DNA of 35,269 nt from DATGSL01 sp964645585 (GTDB lineage: Bacteria > Verrucomicrobiota > Verrucomicrobiia > Opitutales > T3Sed10-336). Below are positions 1 through 8,040 of this stretch, in pieces. Under the pieces are notes generated by a model. That model did no database searches and was not told the origin of the DNA. It worked only from the letters and a program-made list of their open reading frames with translations. The translations under genes were made by a program, and so were the position numbers. The stretch covers positions 1-35,269 of the forward strand of contig CAZYAN010000042.1 of assembly GCA_964645585.1 (NCBI GenBank), given 5' to 3'. Each line of letters starts with the position of its first letter. Position 1 is the stretch's first letter.

Positions 1-21
1 TATTGGATTCAGGGATTCTTT

Positions 22-2118
22 TTACGGCGGCGCAAGCGAGAGATCGCGCCGTTGCAGGAGGATGAAGCGCCCGGATTGATTGCCGACGAGAAGGTTCAGG
101 GTTCCTTGCCCGCCCAATAATGCAGCTGCCGCGGTGACGGCATGGCCTCCGCCAGGGTACAGAATGTCGGTTTTGTAACGGACGGGACGGGGATGTTCAA
201 ATACGGGCGCCTCATTGCTCCCGGCATTCCGCATCACGAGAACCGCCCCCGCCCGCCTCGGGAGAGCCGGGGTCGGAAATCCCGTCACTTGATTTGGAAT
301 CGCGTTGGGGCTGGCAGTTCCGATGAGCAAATCGAGTCGGCCGTCGCCGTCCCAGTCGGCAAAGCTCAGTTTCCCGCGTCCGGTGTGCCCGGAGAATCCT
401 CCGCTCATCGAAACCAGGGTTCCGTCCGTGAGCCGGAGCTTCCCGCCGCTTTCAAGATTGAAGTGATCGATTTGCCAGTAGAGGTGAAAATGATCGTCGC
501 CGTCGGCGATTACGATCGCATTGCGTCCTTGCAAGCGTCCGACCGCCGGCTGCACCCGCCATTTACCGTGAAGATCCATCCCGTCCACGAATAGAGGACG
601 CGCCCGGTCGAGCACCGGATTTCCCGGCGTTCCTCGATTAATGTAAACGGTGAATCCGCCCCGAATGTCGCCCATTAAAAGATCGGGCAACCCATCGCCG
701 GTCCAGTCAAAAGCGGTCGGCGCGCTGTATCCCCAGCGAGCCTCGCCCACGCCTTGCACGCTGCCCCGGTAGCCGGCTTGAATGTGGATTTCCTGCCCGC
801 CCGCCCTCACAGGAACTCCTGGCAGGAATCTCGGGGAGGCATCACTTCCGATGTTCTCGAAAAACAAAACTCGCCCCTCGGAATTTCCCGAAATCAGATC
901 GAGCCTTCCATCGCTGTTCCAATCGATCACCGACACCACCGGCAGACTTCCCGCGTAGAGATCGGCGTTTTCCTGCAAAACCGGCGCGGGGTTCTCATAA
1001 ACGGGCCTGCCCTCCGCCGTCAGTTCACCGGTGAACCGGTAAAAATAGAGAGCCCCCTCCCCGCCCGCGATCAAATCCGCCCGTCCTGACGGATTCGGAT
1101 ACGCAATCACCGCCGGTCCAATCGTCGGGTGACGCAGCAAATGTCCGTCCGGGCAAACGATCGCTTTCGCTGCTCCTAGCCGCGCCGCGTGGAAGTCGCC
1201 CGGGAAAAAATAAAGATTCCCGTAGTGCGAGCCGGTCATCAAACCCGGACCTCCCGGCTCCAGGACGACCGCCGCCAGGTGGCTCATGGTGCCGCGCACT
1301 TCATTCTCGCCCGAACTAATCTGTCGGACCTCGAACGCCGGACCCTGGGCAAATCCCGGGAGCGTCGCCCCGAAAAGATGGCGATAGGGAAACCCGCCCC
1401 GCCAAATTCCCCCGCCGTCGTAGGGCTGAAAACCCTCCTCCCAGCGTCCGGGCCCCGGAACTCCGCCGGCTGCCCCGTCCGGCATCTCGAAAAAAGCCCG
1501 CAACGTGCCGTCCGGCAATTCATGCACCGCCACCCGGGCGGGATTTCTCGGCAAACCGGGGATCTCAACTCCGTTGATCCTCGAAAACGTCCGGGCCGAG
1601 CCAACATACTTGGCGAAAACCAGCTGCCGCCCTTCCATCCAAACCGCGCGAACTTCCCCATCCGCGCTCTGGTAGATGGAGCCATTGGCACCGACCGGAT
1701 GTTCCGGATCAATCGCCAGCGCCTGTGGAGTCCCGAATACCGGAACCCCATCTTCCGTTCTTCCGGAAAAGGGATACAAATAAATTCCCAAGCCCGGAAA
1801 CCCGGTCGTGCGAACAAACAGATCGGGCTCCGCGCCTCCTGTCACGAAGGCGATTCCCCGAGGCTGATTCCAAATGCCGGGAAGTGCCAGTGGTCCCCGC
1901 CGGTCCGGAGCGTGCGACTTCAAGAACGGATTCCGGCCGTCCCATTGTTCCCACCACCAGCCGGACGAACTTCTCGCCGGGCGAAATTCCACCGCGGTCC
2001 GCGCCTGCGACGCGTCATACCAAGCCGCAAGTCCGTCACGCACCGGGACAGCGTCCGCCCCGGTGCATGCAAGAACCGCCAGCAGCAGAAACGCCGCGAT
2101 CGTCGAACACGCTTTCAC
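22..2118 (-). CDS. Secreted FG-GAP/VCBS repeat protein (paralogue 1)
   Basis: A 698-residue exported protein. The N-terminus has a signal peptide (hydrophobic residues 7-17, cleavage likely after ADA at 23). Cys18 follows VLA, a near-lipobox, so a lipoprotein is possible. Three calcium-loop FG-GAP/VCBS motifs are visible: DWNSDGRLD (399-407), DWTGDGLPD (471-479) and DWDGDGRLD (588-596). They are followed by GNSEGRVLFF-type strands typical of integrin-alpha-like beta-propellers. Residues 28-36 (DGLAAWYDA) resemble the opening of a LamG-type domain, but the rest of that domain is absent. The start is GTG, with AAGGAG just upstream. It lies 15 bases behind the LamG gene and is probably co-transcribed with it. 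It is paralogous to the gene at 5113-7125; the two share long identical stretches, including DGDDHFHL. The family is known for extracellular binding or adhesion. The ligand is unknown and no catalytic function is claimed. Confidence 0.85.
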   Translation of the reverse strand: MKACSTIAAFLLLAVLACTGADAVPVRDGLAAWYDASQARTAVEFRPARSSSGWWWEQWDGRNPFLKSHAPDRRGPLALPGIWNQPRGIAFVTGGAEPDLFVRTTGFPGLGIYLYPFSGRTEDGVPVFGTPQALAIDPEHPVGANGSIYQSADGEVRAVWMEGRQLVFAKYVGSARTFSRINGVEIPGLPRNPARVAVHELPDGTLRAFFEMPDGAAGGVPGPGRWEEGFQPYDGGGIWRGGFPYRHLFGATLPGFAQGPAFEVRQISSGENEVRGTMSHLAAVVLEPGGPGLMTGSHYGNLYFFPGDFHAARLGAAKAIVCPDGHLLRHPTIGPAVIAYPNPSGRADLIAGGEGALYFYRFTGELTAEGRPVYENPAPVLQENADLYAGSLPVVSVIDWNSDGRLDLISGNSEGRVLFFENIGSDASPRFLPGVPVRAGGQEIHIQAGYRGSVQGVGEARWGYSAPTAFDWTGDGLPDLLMGDIRGGFTVYINRGTPGNPVLDRARPLFVDGMDLHGKWRVQPAVGRLQGRNAIVIADGDDHFHLYWQIDHFNLESGGKLRLTDGTLVSMSGGFSGHTGRGKLSFADWDGDGRLDLLIGTASPNAIPNQVTGFPTPALPRRAGAVLVMRNAGSNEAPVFEHPRPVRYKTDILYPGGGHAVTAAAALLGGQGTLNLLVGNQSGRFILLQRRDLSLAPP

Positions 2119-2133
2119 CCGCTCCTTGGAACT

Positions 2134-4182
2134 TTATTCCGCCGGCTCGATTCTGAGACGCATGAAACCGCGGGCATTCTCGCCGGGATAGTGAAGCGCC
2201 ATCACGGTGACGAGTTCATGATCGCCGCGATCCTCCGCGTCGATCTCCTCGACATGCTGCGGTCCGCTGGACCACTCGCTGAGATCCGGCGACACTTCCA
2301 CAACGAAGCTCGCTCCGTCCGCGTTTTTGGCCCGACGGTAGGTCAGAAGCAAGGCATCCTCCACAATCATGGCGGCAGGCAAATGCTCCCTTCCGGTTTC
2401 CCAAGGCGACAGTGCCATCGCGTATTTCAACAGGTTGGAAATCCCGTCGCCGCTCGGGTTGGCACCCGGACCGGTCAATTCTTCGTTTTCCCAGTCGGCC
2501 GGATCAAAATGAGCCTGCACCCATTGGTCGTATCCCGACGAAGGCAGATCCCCGAGATGCTTCTCGCGTAAATATTCTTCGACCAGAAGCTGCTCTTGCT
2601 CCGTCAGGAGCCGGTTGTAAATGAGGATCTCGGCGATCTCACCGGTAAAGTAAGTGTTGGGATTCGGTGTAGCTGTCCCCGAACCGGCACCGATCCGAAT
2701 AAAAATATTATCCGTCGGCACGCCGTCCGCGCCATCGGCCGTGACTACCGCTCGCTGACCCGCGCCGTCCACGAGAATCGATGTCAAAACCGTGGCCGAC
2801 GAATCCCACATCGCCCCGCCGATGACAAATTCACCCGCGCTCATGGTGCCCGCGTCCGCGGAAACGAAATTGCCGGTTTCGCTCGCCCGCCGGCCTTGGA
2901 CCCGGAACGCGCTGTTGCTCCCCGGGAAGCTGCCCCACGCCGCGTAGTTGGTCATGTAAAGGCCGGAATCGGGGGCGATATCGCCGTAAGCCGCGTTGAT
3001 CAGCCGTCCGTTATTGAGAGCCTGTGCGCGAAAAACCACGTACCAAGTGCGTTCCGGACCGTCGAAATCGGAGTGTCCCCAAACTTCCATAAACTCCGAG
3101 CTTCCATCGAAGCTGACCGCGTCGCCCCCGGTCGGAGTCACCCCTTCGAGCAGGCGCGGGAACTGGTGCTCCACCGGCGCGCCCATCGCGTGATGGAAGT
3201 TTCCGGAAAGGTCCGTCCATTCTGTCACTCGGGTCGTCGGCTGAGGGGGCTCGGGTTCTTCAATCTCGGCCATCGCGGCATCCAGCCAGAGAATCAGATC
3301 ATCGGTCACCGCGAGTTCCTGGGAGCCGGTCCCGGTAAAATGCCTGGCAAAGAGATAATCTTCGACCGCCTGTTGCTCCTGGCTGGTCAAGATGCGGTTG
3401 AACACCAGTAATTCAGCGATGTCTCCCGAGAAGAACGCGTCGTGCGTGGAAGTGTTCGGGGACGCCCCGGCGCCGATCCGGGTGAACAGGTGGTCGGCCG
3501 GAACCGAATCGGCCCCGCTCGCGCTTCCGGTTTCACGCTGGCCGGACCCGTTGATCACAATCGCCGTCACCTCGCCGGTGGTCGCGTTCCAGGACCCTCC
3601 CCCGATGAAGAATGTGTCGGGCGAAACCGTGTCGTTCGGCGTGCCGGCCGCGACGAAGGTGTAAGCGGTTTCGTTGGCATGGATGCCGCGGGCCTGGAAG
3701 CGGAAGTTGCTCGTACTGTTCGGGCCGGGCATCATCCCCCATAGCGCGTAGTTGGGCTGATCCCCCTCTGTCTGCGGAATGGCGTCCAGATAAGCCGAAT
3801 TGAGAATGCGTCCCTGGTTCATCGCGGTCGTGCGAAAAACCGAATACACCGTATATTGGCCGCTCGAAAAATCGGCGCTCGAACCGACGTCGAGATATTG
3901 CCCATCGCCGTCGAAGGTCACCGCCGCGCCTCCCGTTGGCGTAGCCGAGGAAGCAAAGCGCGGAACGTCGATCGACTCGACCGCGACGGCATTGTTCTGC
4001 CTTCCCGAACGGTCGGGCCAGGCGGTCACCAGCGGAAGGGTTTCCTCCGGCGGTTCGACCACCGTCTGCATCGCGGAGGTGTCAAATTTAAGAACAAGTC
4101 CGGTCTCAACCGGCGCGGCATGAACAGTAAACGCAATCAGCGAGCTGACAGCCAGGGGAAGAAGCGATTGTTTTCTTTTCAT
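2134..4182 (-). CDS. Secreted protein with two tandem LamG-like (concanavalin A-like) domains
   Basis: A 682-residue protein with a signal peptide (MKRKQ, hydrophobic 7-20, cleavage near HA-A at 22-23). Two homologous modules follow, about 27-281 and 294-543. Each starts with a GLVLKFDTS or LILWLDAA strand, has a W-x-D-x-SG turn (55-60 and 322-327), then TPTGG-AV-FDG (81-92 and 349-360) and ends IAELLVFNR or IAEILIYNR. This is the LamG/jelly-roll pattern used for carbohydrate or protein binding. A proline- and glutamate-rich linker (308-316) interrupts the start of the second module. Residues 550-682 (NPSGDGISNLLKYAM, then EVSPDLSEW and FMRLRIE) match the C-terminal segment common in exported verrucomicrobial proteins. 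It sits between a prepilin-like gene and an FG-GAP gene on one strand. No catalytic motif was recognised, so a structural or binding role is inferred. Confidence 0.85.
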   Translation of the reverse strand: MKRKQSLLPLAVSSLIAFTVHAAPVETGLVLKFDTSAMQTVVEPPEETLPLVTAWPDRSGRQNNAVAVESIDVPRFASSATPTGGAAVTFDGDGQYLDVGSSADFSSGQYTVYSVFRTTAMNQGRILNSAYLDAIPQTEGDQPNYALWGMMPGPNSTSNFRFQARGIHANETAYTFVAAGTPNDTVSPDTFFIGGGSWNATTGEVTAIVINGSGQRETGSASGADSVPADHLFTRIGAGASPNTSTHDAFFSGDIAELLVFNRILTSQEQQAVEDYLFARHFTGTGSQELAVTDDLILWLDAAMAEIEEPEPPQPTTRVTEWTDLSGNFHHAMGAPVEHQFPRLLEGVTPTGGDAVSFDGSSEFMEVWGHSDFDGPERTWYVVFRAQALNNGRLINAAYGDIAPDSGLYMTNYAAWGSFPGSNSAFRVQGRRASETGNFVSADAGTMSAGEFVIGGAMWDSSATVLTSILVDGAGQRAVVTADGADGVPTDNIFIRIGAGSGTATPNPNTYFTGEIAEILIYNRLLTEQEQLLVEEYLREKHLGDLPSSGYDQWVQAHFDPADWENEELTGPGANPSGDGISNLLKYAMALSPWETGREHLPAAMIVEDALLLTYRRAKNADGASFVVEVSPDLSEWSSGPQHVEEIDAEDRGDHELVTVMALHYPGENARGFMRLRIEPAE

Positions 4183-4247
4183 TGAATCAGATAAAAGGGT
4201 CGGAGCTTTGAAAAATGGACGAATGAAACTGGTGCGCGGGTGTCCAA

Positions 4248-5012
4248 TTAATACGCGACACTGAGGTGGCGCTCACGCACGTCACCTTTCGCGATCGACT
4301 CGACATGGCCGTCCACGAAAAGCAGATTGGCCCGGCCATTGTGCCGGTAACGAATGGCGCCTCCGGCTAAATCGGCGTCATTGGCTGTTGAAATCGGAGC
4401 GTCTGCCCGGGTCGGAAGCCCATTCCCGTAGATCAGAGCCGGCAAGAGCGAATAAGAAGGATAACCAATCCCACCCCCGTAGCTTTGCTCCCGCTGGGTC
4501 GCGTCGGCCATCATCATCACTTGGGAAGGACGCTCAATTTCGCTCAGATAAACCGGGCTCTCCTCTCGGCCATGCACCATGACGAAGCGGTTGGCGGAAT
4601 AGTTGGGCATAGGAGTTACCTCGCCCTGCAGCGCCTCGGGGCAAGCCACGATCTCGGATGGCGGGAAGTCGGCCCATTCCTCGAGACTGTACAAGCGACC
4701 CTCCGAATGCGCCGCGCTTCCCATGTAGGGCTGAAGCGTGACTGGCCACATGGCCAAGCTGCCCGGATAGGTCGGATGAACTCCGTAGGGTATATGCCCG
4801 TTCTCCGCCTCGTACAGGCTGCATGCCTGCCCGATCTGGCGAAGATTGCTGATGCATGTCGACGTTCTCGCCGACTCGCGCACTTTTCCCACTACCGGAA
4901 TCAGAATCGCGGCAAGAATGCCAATAATGGCGATAACCGTCAGCAACTCGATTAAAGTGAAGGCTTGGGTACGTTTAGGTACTCGGATCTGTTGCAAAGA
5001 GTGCAAGGTCAT
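4248..5012 (-). CDS. Type II secretion/type IV pilin-like prepilin with H-X9-DG C-terminus
   Basis: A 254-residue protein with a class-III (prepilin peptidase) signal. A 17-residue basic leader (MTLHSLQQIRVPKRTQA) is followed by FTLIELLTVIAIIGILAA, with the conserved Glu at mature position +5 and a hydrophobic helix to about residue 41. The residue before the cleavage site is Ala rather than the usual Gly. After the helix comes SNLRQIGQA, and near the C-terminus YRHNGRANLLFVDGHV, the H-X9-DG motif. Proteins of this architecture are greatly expanded in Verrucomicrobiota, Planctomycetota and Lentisphaerota; their precise function is not established. It is probably inserted in the inner membrane and processed by a PilD-like peptidase encoded elsewhere. 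It sits between the two FG-GAP/LamG parts of a same-strand cluster, with gaps of 100 and 65 bases, and may help export or display those proteins (inference). Confidence 0.88.
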   Translation of the reverse strand: MTLHSLQQIRVPKRTQAFTLIELLTVIAIIGILAAILIPVVGKVRESARTSTCISNLRQIGQACSLYEAENGHIPYGVHPTYPGSLAMWPVTLQPYMGSAAHSEGRLYSLEEWADFPPSEIVACPEALQGEVTPMPNYSANRFVMVHGREESPVYLSEIERPSQVMMMADATQREQSYGGGIGYPSYSLLPALIYGNGLPTRADAPISTANDADLAGGAIRYRHNGRANLLFVDGHVESIAKGDVRERHLSVAY

Positions 5013-5112
5013 TTTGCTACAACGTTATTCCTTTTCGCGGTGAACTGGCAAGTCTTTTCTCTCCGTGACTCTGCCCGCCACATGCGGATCGCACCTGTAT
5101 CGATTATTGTTC

Positions 5113-7125
5113 CTATGGCGTAAGATGCTCTCCTCGAAGCAAAAAGAATCGTCCAGTTTCATTGCCGACCAGCAGGTTCGGCCCTGGACCGCCGCCAAGT
5201 TCGGTGCCTGTCACCGTGCAGGCGTGGGCGCCGCCCGGCTGAACGATGCCCCATGCACGGTGAAAGAAAGGCCTCGGATGCTCAAAAACCGGCTCCTCCG
5301 AGGTGCCGACGTTTTTCATGAACAAAACGGTGGCTGGCGGGCTTGCCCCGAGCGCCGGCTGGGGAAAGCCGGTTTCCTTGTTCGGAATCGCGTTCCGGCG
5401 CGAGGTGCCAATCAGCAGGTCGAGCGCGCCGTCACCCGTCCAGTCATAAAACGTCAACTTGGCACGCCCCGTCCCTCCCCCGGGCTCATGGCTCGCCGCG
5501 ATCAGCGAACCATCGTTCAAACGAAGTTTTCCCGCGCTCTTCACGTTGTAATCGTCGATACGCCAAAAGAGATGAAAATGATCGTCACCGTCGACAATAA
5601 CCATCGCGGTGCGGTTTCCTACTCGCCCGACTGCCGGCTGCACCCGCCACTTCCCGTGCAGCTCAAGCCCGTCCCAATAGATCGGCCGGGCCGCGTCCAG
5701 GAGCGGTTCCGTCGGAGTCCCGCGGTTGATGTACACCGAATACGATCCGGTGATGTCCCCCATGACGATGTCCGGCAACCCGTCGCCGTTCCAGTCGGCG
5801 ACCGTCGGACATGCGTAGCCCCAGCGAGCTTCCTGCACTCCTTGGATGCTTCCTTTGTAACCAGCTTGAATGAAAACTTCCTCGCCCCCGGCAAAAACCG
5901 GCTTCCCCGGCAGAAAGGCCGGCTCCTCGTTGGTGCCGATGTTTTCCATGAAAAGAACCCGCCCTTCTGAATTGCCCGCCACAATATCGAGCAGTCCGTC
6001 TCCGTTCCAGTCGATCACCGAAACGACCGGCAGCGTTCCCGCGTAAAGATCCGCATTCCGCTGCAGCACGGGCCGCGGCACCTCGAAAACCGGCGCTCCG
6101 CCCGGTGTAAATTTTCCCGTGAAACGATAATAATAAAGCGCTCCTTCCCCGCCTCCGATCAGGTCCGAGAGTCCCGTTTCCGGATTCGGATAGCCGATCA
6201 CGCCTGCCGACGAGGTCGGATGGCGCAGCCCGTTGCCGTCCCTCCCCGCGATCAGTTTCCGCCCTTCCAGCGTCAGCGTTCCCGAGCCGCCCTCCCGATA
6301 ATAAACAAATGCGCCGAGCCGCGACCCGGCGACCAATCCGTCCTCGTGTCCCGGCCCGAAATTGACCGCGGCCATTTGATACAGTCCGAAAAAGACCTCA
6401 CGCAAGGTGGGCGACACCTGCCGAACCTCGCGTGCCGGCCCCGTCAGCAATCCGGGAAACCGAGCCGCGTAAAGGTAACGATAGGGAAACCCGCCGGTCC
6501 AAATTCCCGATCCGTCAAACGGTCGCCAGTCCTCGGACCATGGATGGCCACTGCGCATCGCGACCCCGTCGGGAATCTCGAAAACCAAATCGACCTCTCC
6601 GCCGCGGCGAAGGAAAACCGCCAGACTCGCCGGCGTCCGCGGCAGGCCGCTCACCTCCAAGCGCCCCACTTCTTCAAAAGCAAGCTTCCCGGTATCCAAA
6701 AGGGTATGCACGACCTCCCGGCCATCGAGCCACAGCCCGTGAATGACACCATCCTCCGTCTGAAAAATCTCGCCGCGATCCTGATAGGGCGAGGAAACCA
6801 CGAGCGGCTCCCCAAACACCGGCACCCCGCCCCGCGCGGTCGCTTTCCATGGAAAGACATACAGCCGCCGCGGTCCGCCAAAGCCGCTGACGAATAAATC
6901 GGGCTGAGCCGAGCCGAACACATGAGCATGACCGATTGGCACATGCCGGAGATTTGGCAGGGCGAGCGGTCCCTCCCCTCCGGGAGCGGCCGACCGCAGC
7001 GCCAGTCTGTCCGCCGCCGCTGGAACAGGATCTTCAGCCCGCGCTTCCGCCGCGCCTGCAAAACCAGCTGCTGCAAGCACAATCGCTCCAATCCATCGGG
7101 CGTTTTTGCTTCTCACATTCTTCAT
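5113..7125 (-). CDS. Secreted FG-GAP/VCBS repeat protein (paralogue 2)
   Basis: A 670-residue exported protein when started at the ATG at 7125 (MKNVRSKNARW, hydrophobic helix, AEARA cleavage region). That start carries GGAAG 5 bases upstream. The 15-codon extension upstream gives a charged, non-signal N-terminus and is rejected. Calcium-loop FG-GAP motifs lie at 372-380 (DWNGDGLLD), 444-452 (DWNGDGLPD) and 561-569 (DWTGDGALD). It closely resembles the protein at 22-2118 over almost its whole length: both contain NADLYAG, GNSEGRVLF, LHGKWRVQPAVGR and DGDDHFHL. It lacks that protein's N-terminal LamG-like strand. It appears to be the first gene of the minus-strand surface cluster, 100 bases before the prepilin gene. 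A seven-bladed integrin-alpha-like propeller that binds an extracellular ligand is the likely fold. The substrate cannot be read from the sequence. Confidence 0.86.
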   Translation of the reverse strand: MKNVRSKNARWIGAIVLAAAGFAGAAEARAEDPVPAAADRLALRSAAPGGEGPLALPNLRHVPIGHAHVFGSAQPDLFVSGFGGPRRLYVFPWKATARGGVPVFGEPLVVSSPYQDRGEIFQTEDGVIHGLWLDGREVVHTLLDTGKLAFEEVGRLEVSGLPRTPASLAVFLRRGGEVDLVFEIPDGVAMRSGHPWSEDWRPFDGSGIWTGGFPYRYLYAARFPGLLTGPAREVRQVSPTLREVFFGLYQMAAVNFGPGHEDGLVAGSRLGAFVYYREGGSGTLTLEGRKLIAGRDGNGLRHPTSSAGVIGYPNPETGLSDLIGGGEGALYYYRFTGKFTPGGAPVFEVPRPVLQRNADLYAGTLPVVSVIDWNGDGLLDIVAGNSEGRVLFMENIGTNEEPAFLPGKPVFAGGEEVFIQAGYKGSIQGVQEARWGYACPTVADWNGDGLPDIVMGDITGSYSVYINRGTPTEPLLDAARPIYWDGLELHGKWRVQPAVGRVGNRTAMVIVDGDDHFHLFWRIDDYNVKSAGKLRLNDGSLIAASHEPGGGTGRAKLTFYDWTGDGALDLLIGTSRRNAIPNKETGFPQPALGASPPATVLFMKNVGTSEEPVFEHPRPFFHRAWGIVQPGGAHACTVTGTELGGGPGPNLLVGNETGRFFLLRGEHLTP

Positions 7126-7485
7126 CGACTTCCGTTCGTGTTCTCGGGTTCTCCAAGTATGACGATACACGCTTGGGGTTCTCAGCCCGACTAGCTTCGG
7201 CTGATCAGCGGCCCGCGTCCCTGGAATCGTATTTCATCATCTTCCGAGCATGGAATCCCCAGATTTGCACCAACGTTACAGCAGGGTCAAGGAAAGCATC
7301 GACTCTTTTCGCGCTGAGACAGGTCTCGGCTTCGACCTCAAGCGCAAGCGGATGGAGAGCCCCTGCCAAAACCGGACCATCCACGCTCCAGGAACCCGAA
7401 GTGAAGCTGGAGCACCCACTCTCCCGCCGACCGTGAAAATCCGATTTTCTCGGTTCCCTTGGACCCCCGGTGCGCCGGCCCGCTC
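7126..7485. other. Intergenic region, no convincing gene
   Basis: This 360-base stretch lies between the FG-GAP gene start and the iscA-like stop, both on the minus strand. Two short reading frames cross it (7205-7513 minus and 7250-7489 plus). Neither has a recognisable domain or a ribosome-binding site that I can see. The minus frame would run into the iscA-like stop. A small inverted repeat (CCAAG at 7153-7157 with CTTGG at 7172-7176) lies about 30 bases upstream of the FG-GAP start. I see no clear promoter. Confidence 0.5.
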
Positions 7486-7812
7486 TTAACTGAACGATTT
7501 TCCGCAACCGCAAGTGTTCTGCGCATTCGGGTTGACGATTTCAAAGCCTTTGCCATGAAGGCCGTCGTCAAACTTGATCGAGCAGCCTTCCAGGTAGACT
7601 TTGCTCGCCGGGTCGATCGCAATCGTGATCCCGCGGCTTTCCACCACCGTGTCATCCGGTTTGATCGCATCAAACGACATGCCGTACTCGAAGCCGGAAC
7701 AACCGCCTGGCTCGACTAAGACCCGCAAGACCTGTGATTTGTCTTCAAGCTTCTCCCGCAGCGTGTTTACTTGAGCCGCGGCTGCTTCTGTCAACGTGAT
7801 CATTGCGCTCAA
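7486..7812 (-). CDS. HesB/IscA-family iron-sulfur cluster assembly protein
   Basis: A 108-residue A-type carrier that would receive or deliver Fe-S clusters to apo-proteins in the cytoplasm. The three family cysteines are present: Cys38 in GGCSGFEYGM, and Cys101 and Cys103 in the terminal CGCGKSF. The length is typical of IscA, ErpA and SufA (105-120 residues), and these cannot be told apart here, so no symbol is given. Two starts are possible. The ATG at 7803 gives the family-typical MITLTEAA. The TTG at 7812 has a strong AAGGAGG 8 bases upstream, whereas that site is 17 bases from the ATG; I chose the TTG on this basis. No other isc or suf genes adjoin it. It is divergent from rpoN. An Fe-S carrier is consistent with the nearby ferredoxin-dependent KorAB, though no functional link is shown. 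Confidence 0.9.
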   Translation of the reverse strand: MSAMITLTEAAAAQVNTLREKLEDKSQVLRVLVEPGGCSGFEYGMSFDAIKPDDTVVESRGITIAIDPASKVYLEGCSIKFDDGLHGKGFEIVNPNAQNTCGCGKSFS

Positions 7813-8040
7813 TCTAGCGCCCTCCTTGCCGTTCTGTCAACCGGGGTTGGGCTGTCCGCCCCTCGGTCTTTCCCTGTTTTTGCGTCCCGGATTCGCGCGT
7901 TTGATCAGGCCTGGATATACTTTGGCTCTCGATGCGGCGCGGCGAACTCGGGATGGGGAAGCGGGGGTTGCCTGAATATCCTTTCCACCCGTTTTGCCCG
8001 GCGCTAAGATTTTCCTGATTTCATTGAGCTACTATTCCGT

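Noticed and set aside
1189..2571. 460-codon open frame on the plus strand
   Set aside because: Antisense to the end of the LamG gene and the start of the FG-GAP gene; Arg/Pro-rich translation with no domain.
7205..7513. 102-codon minus-strand frame between the FG-GAP and iscA-like genes
   Set aside because: No domain or ribosome-binding site, and it overlaps the end of the iscA-like gene; no support beyond being open.
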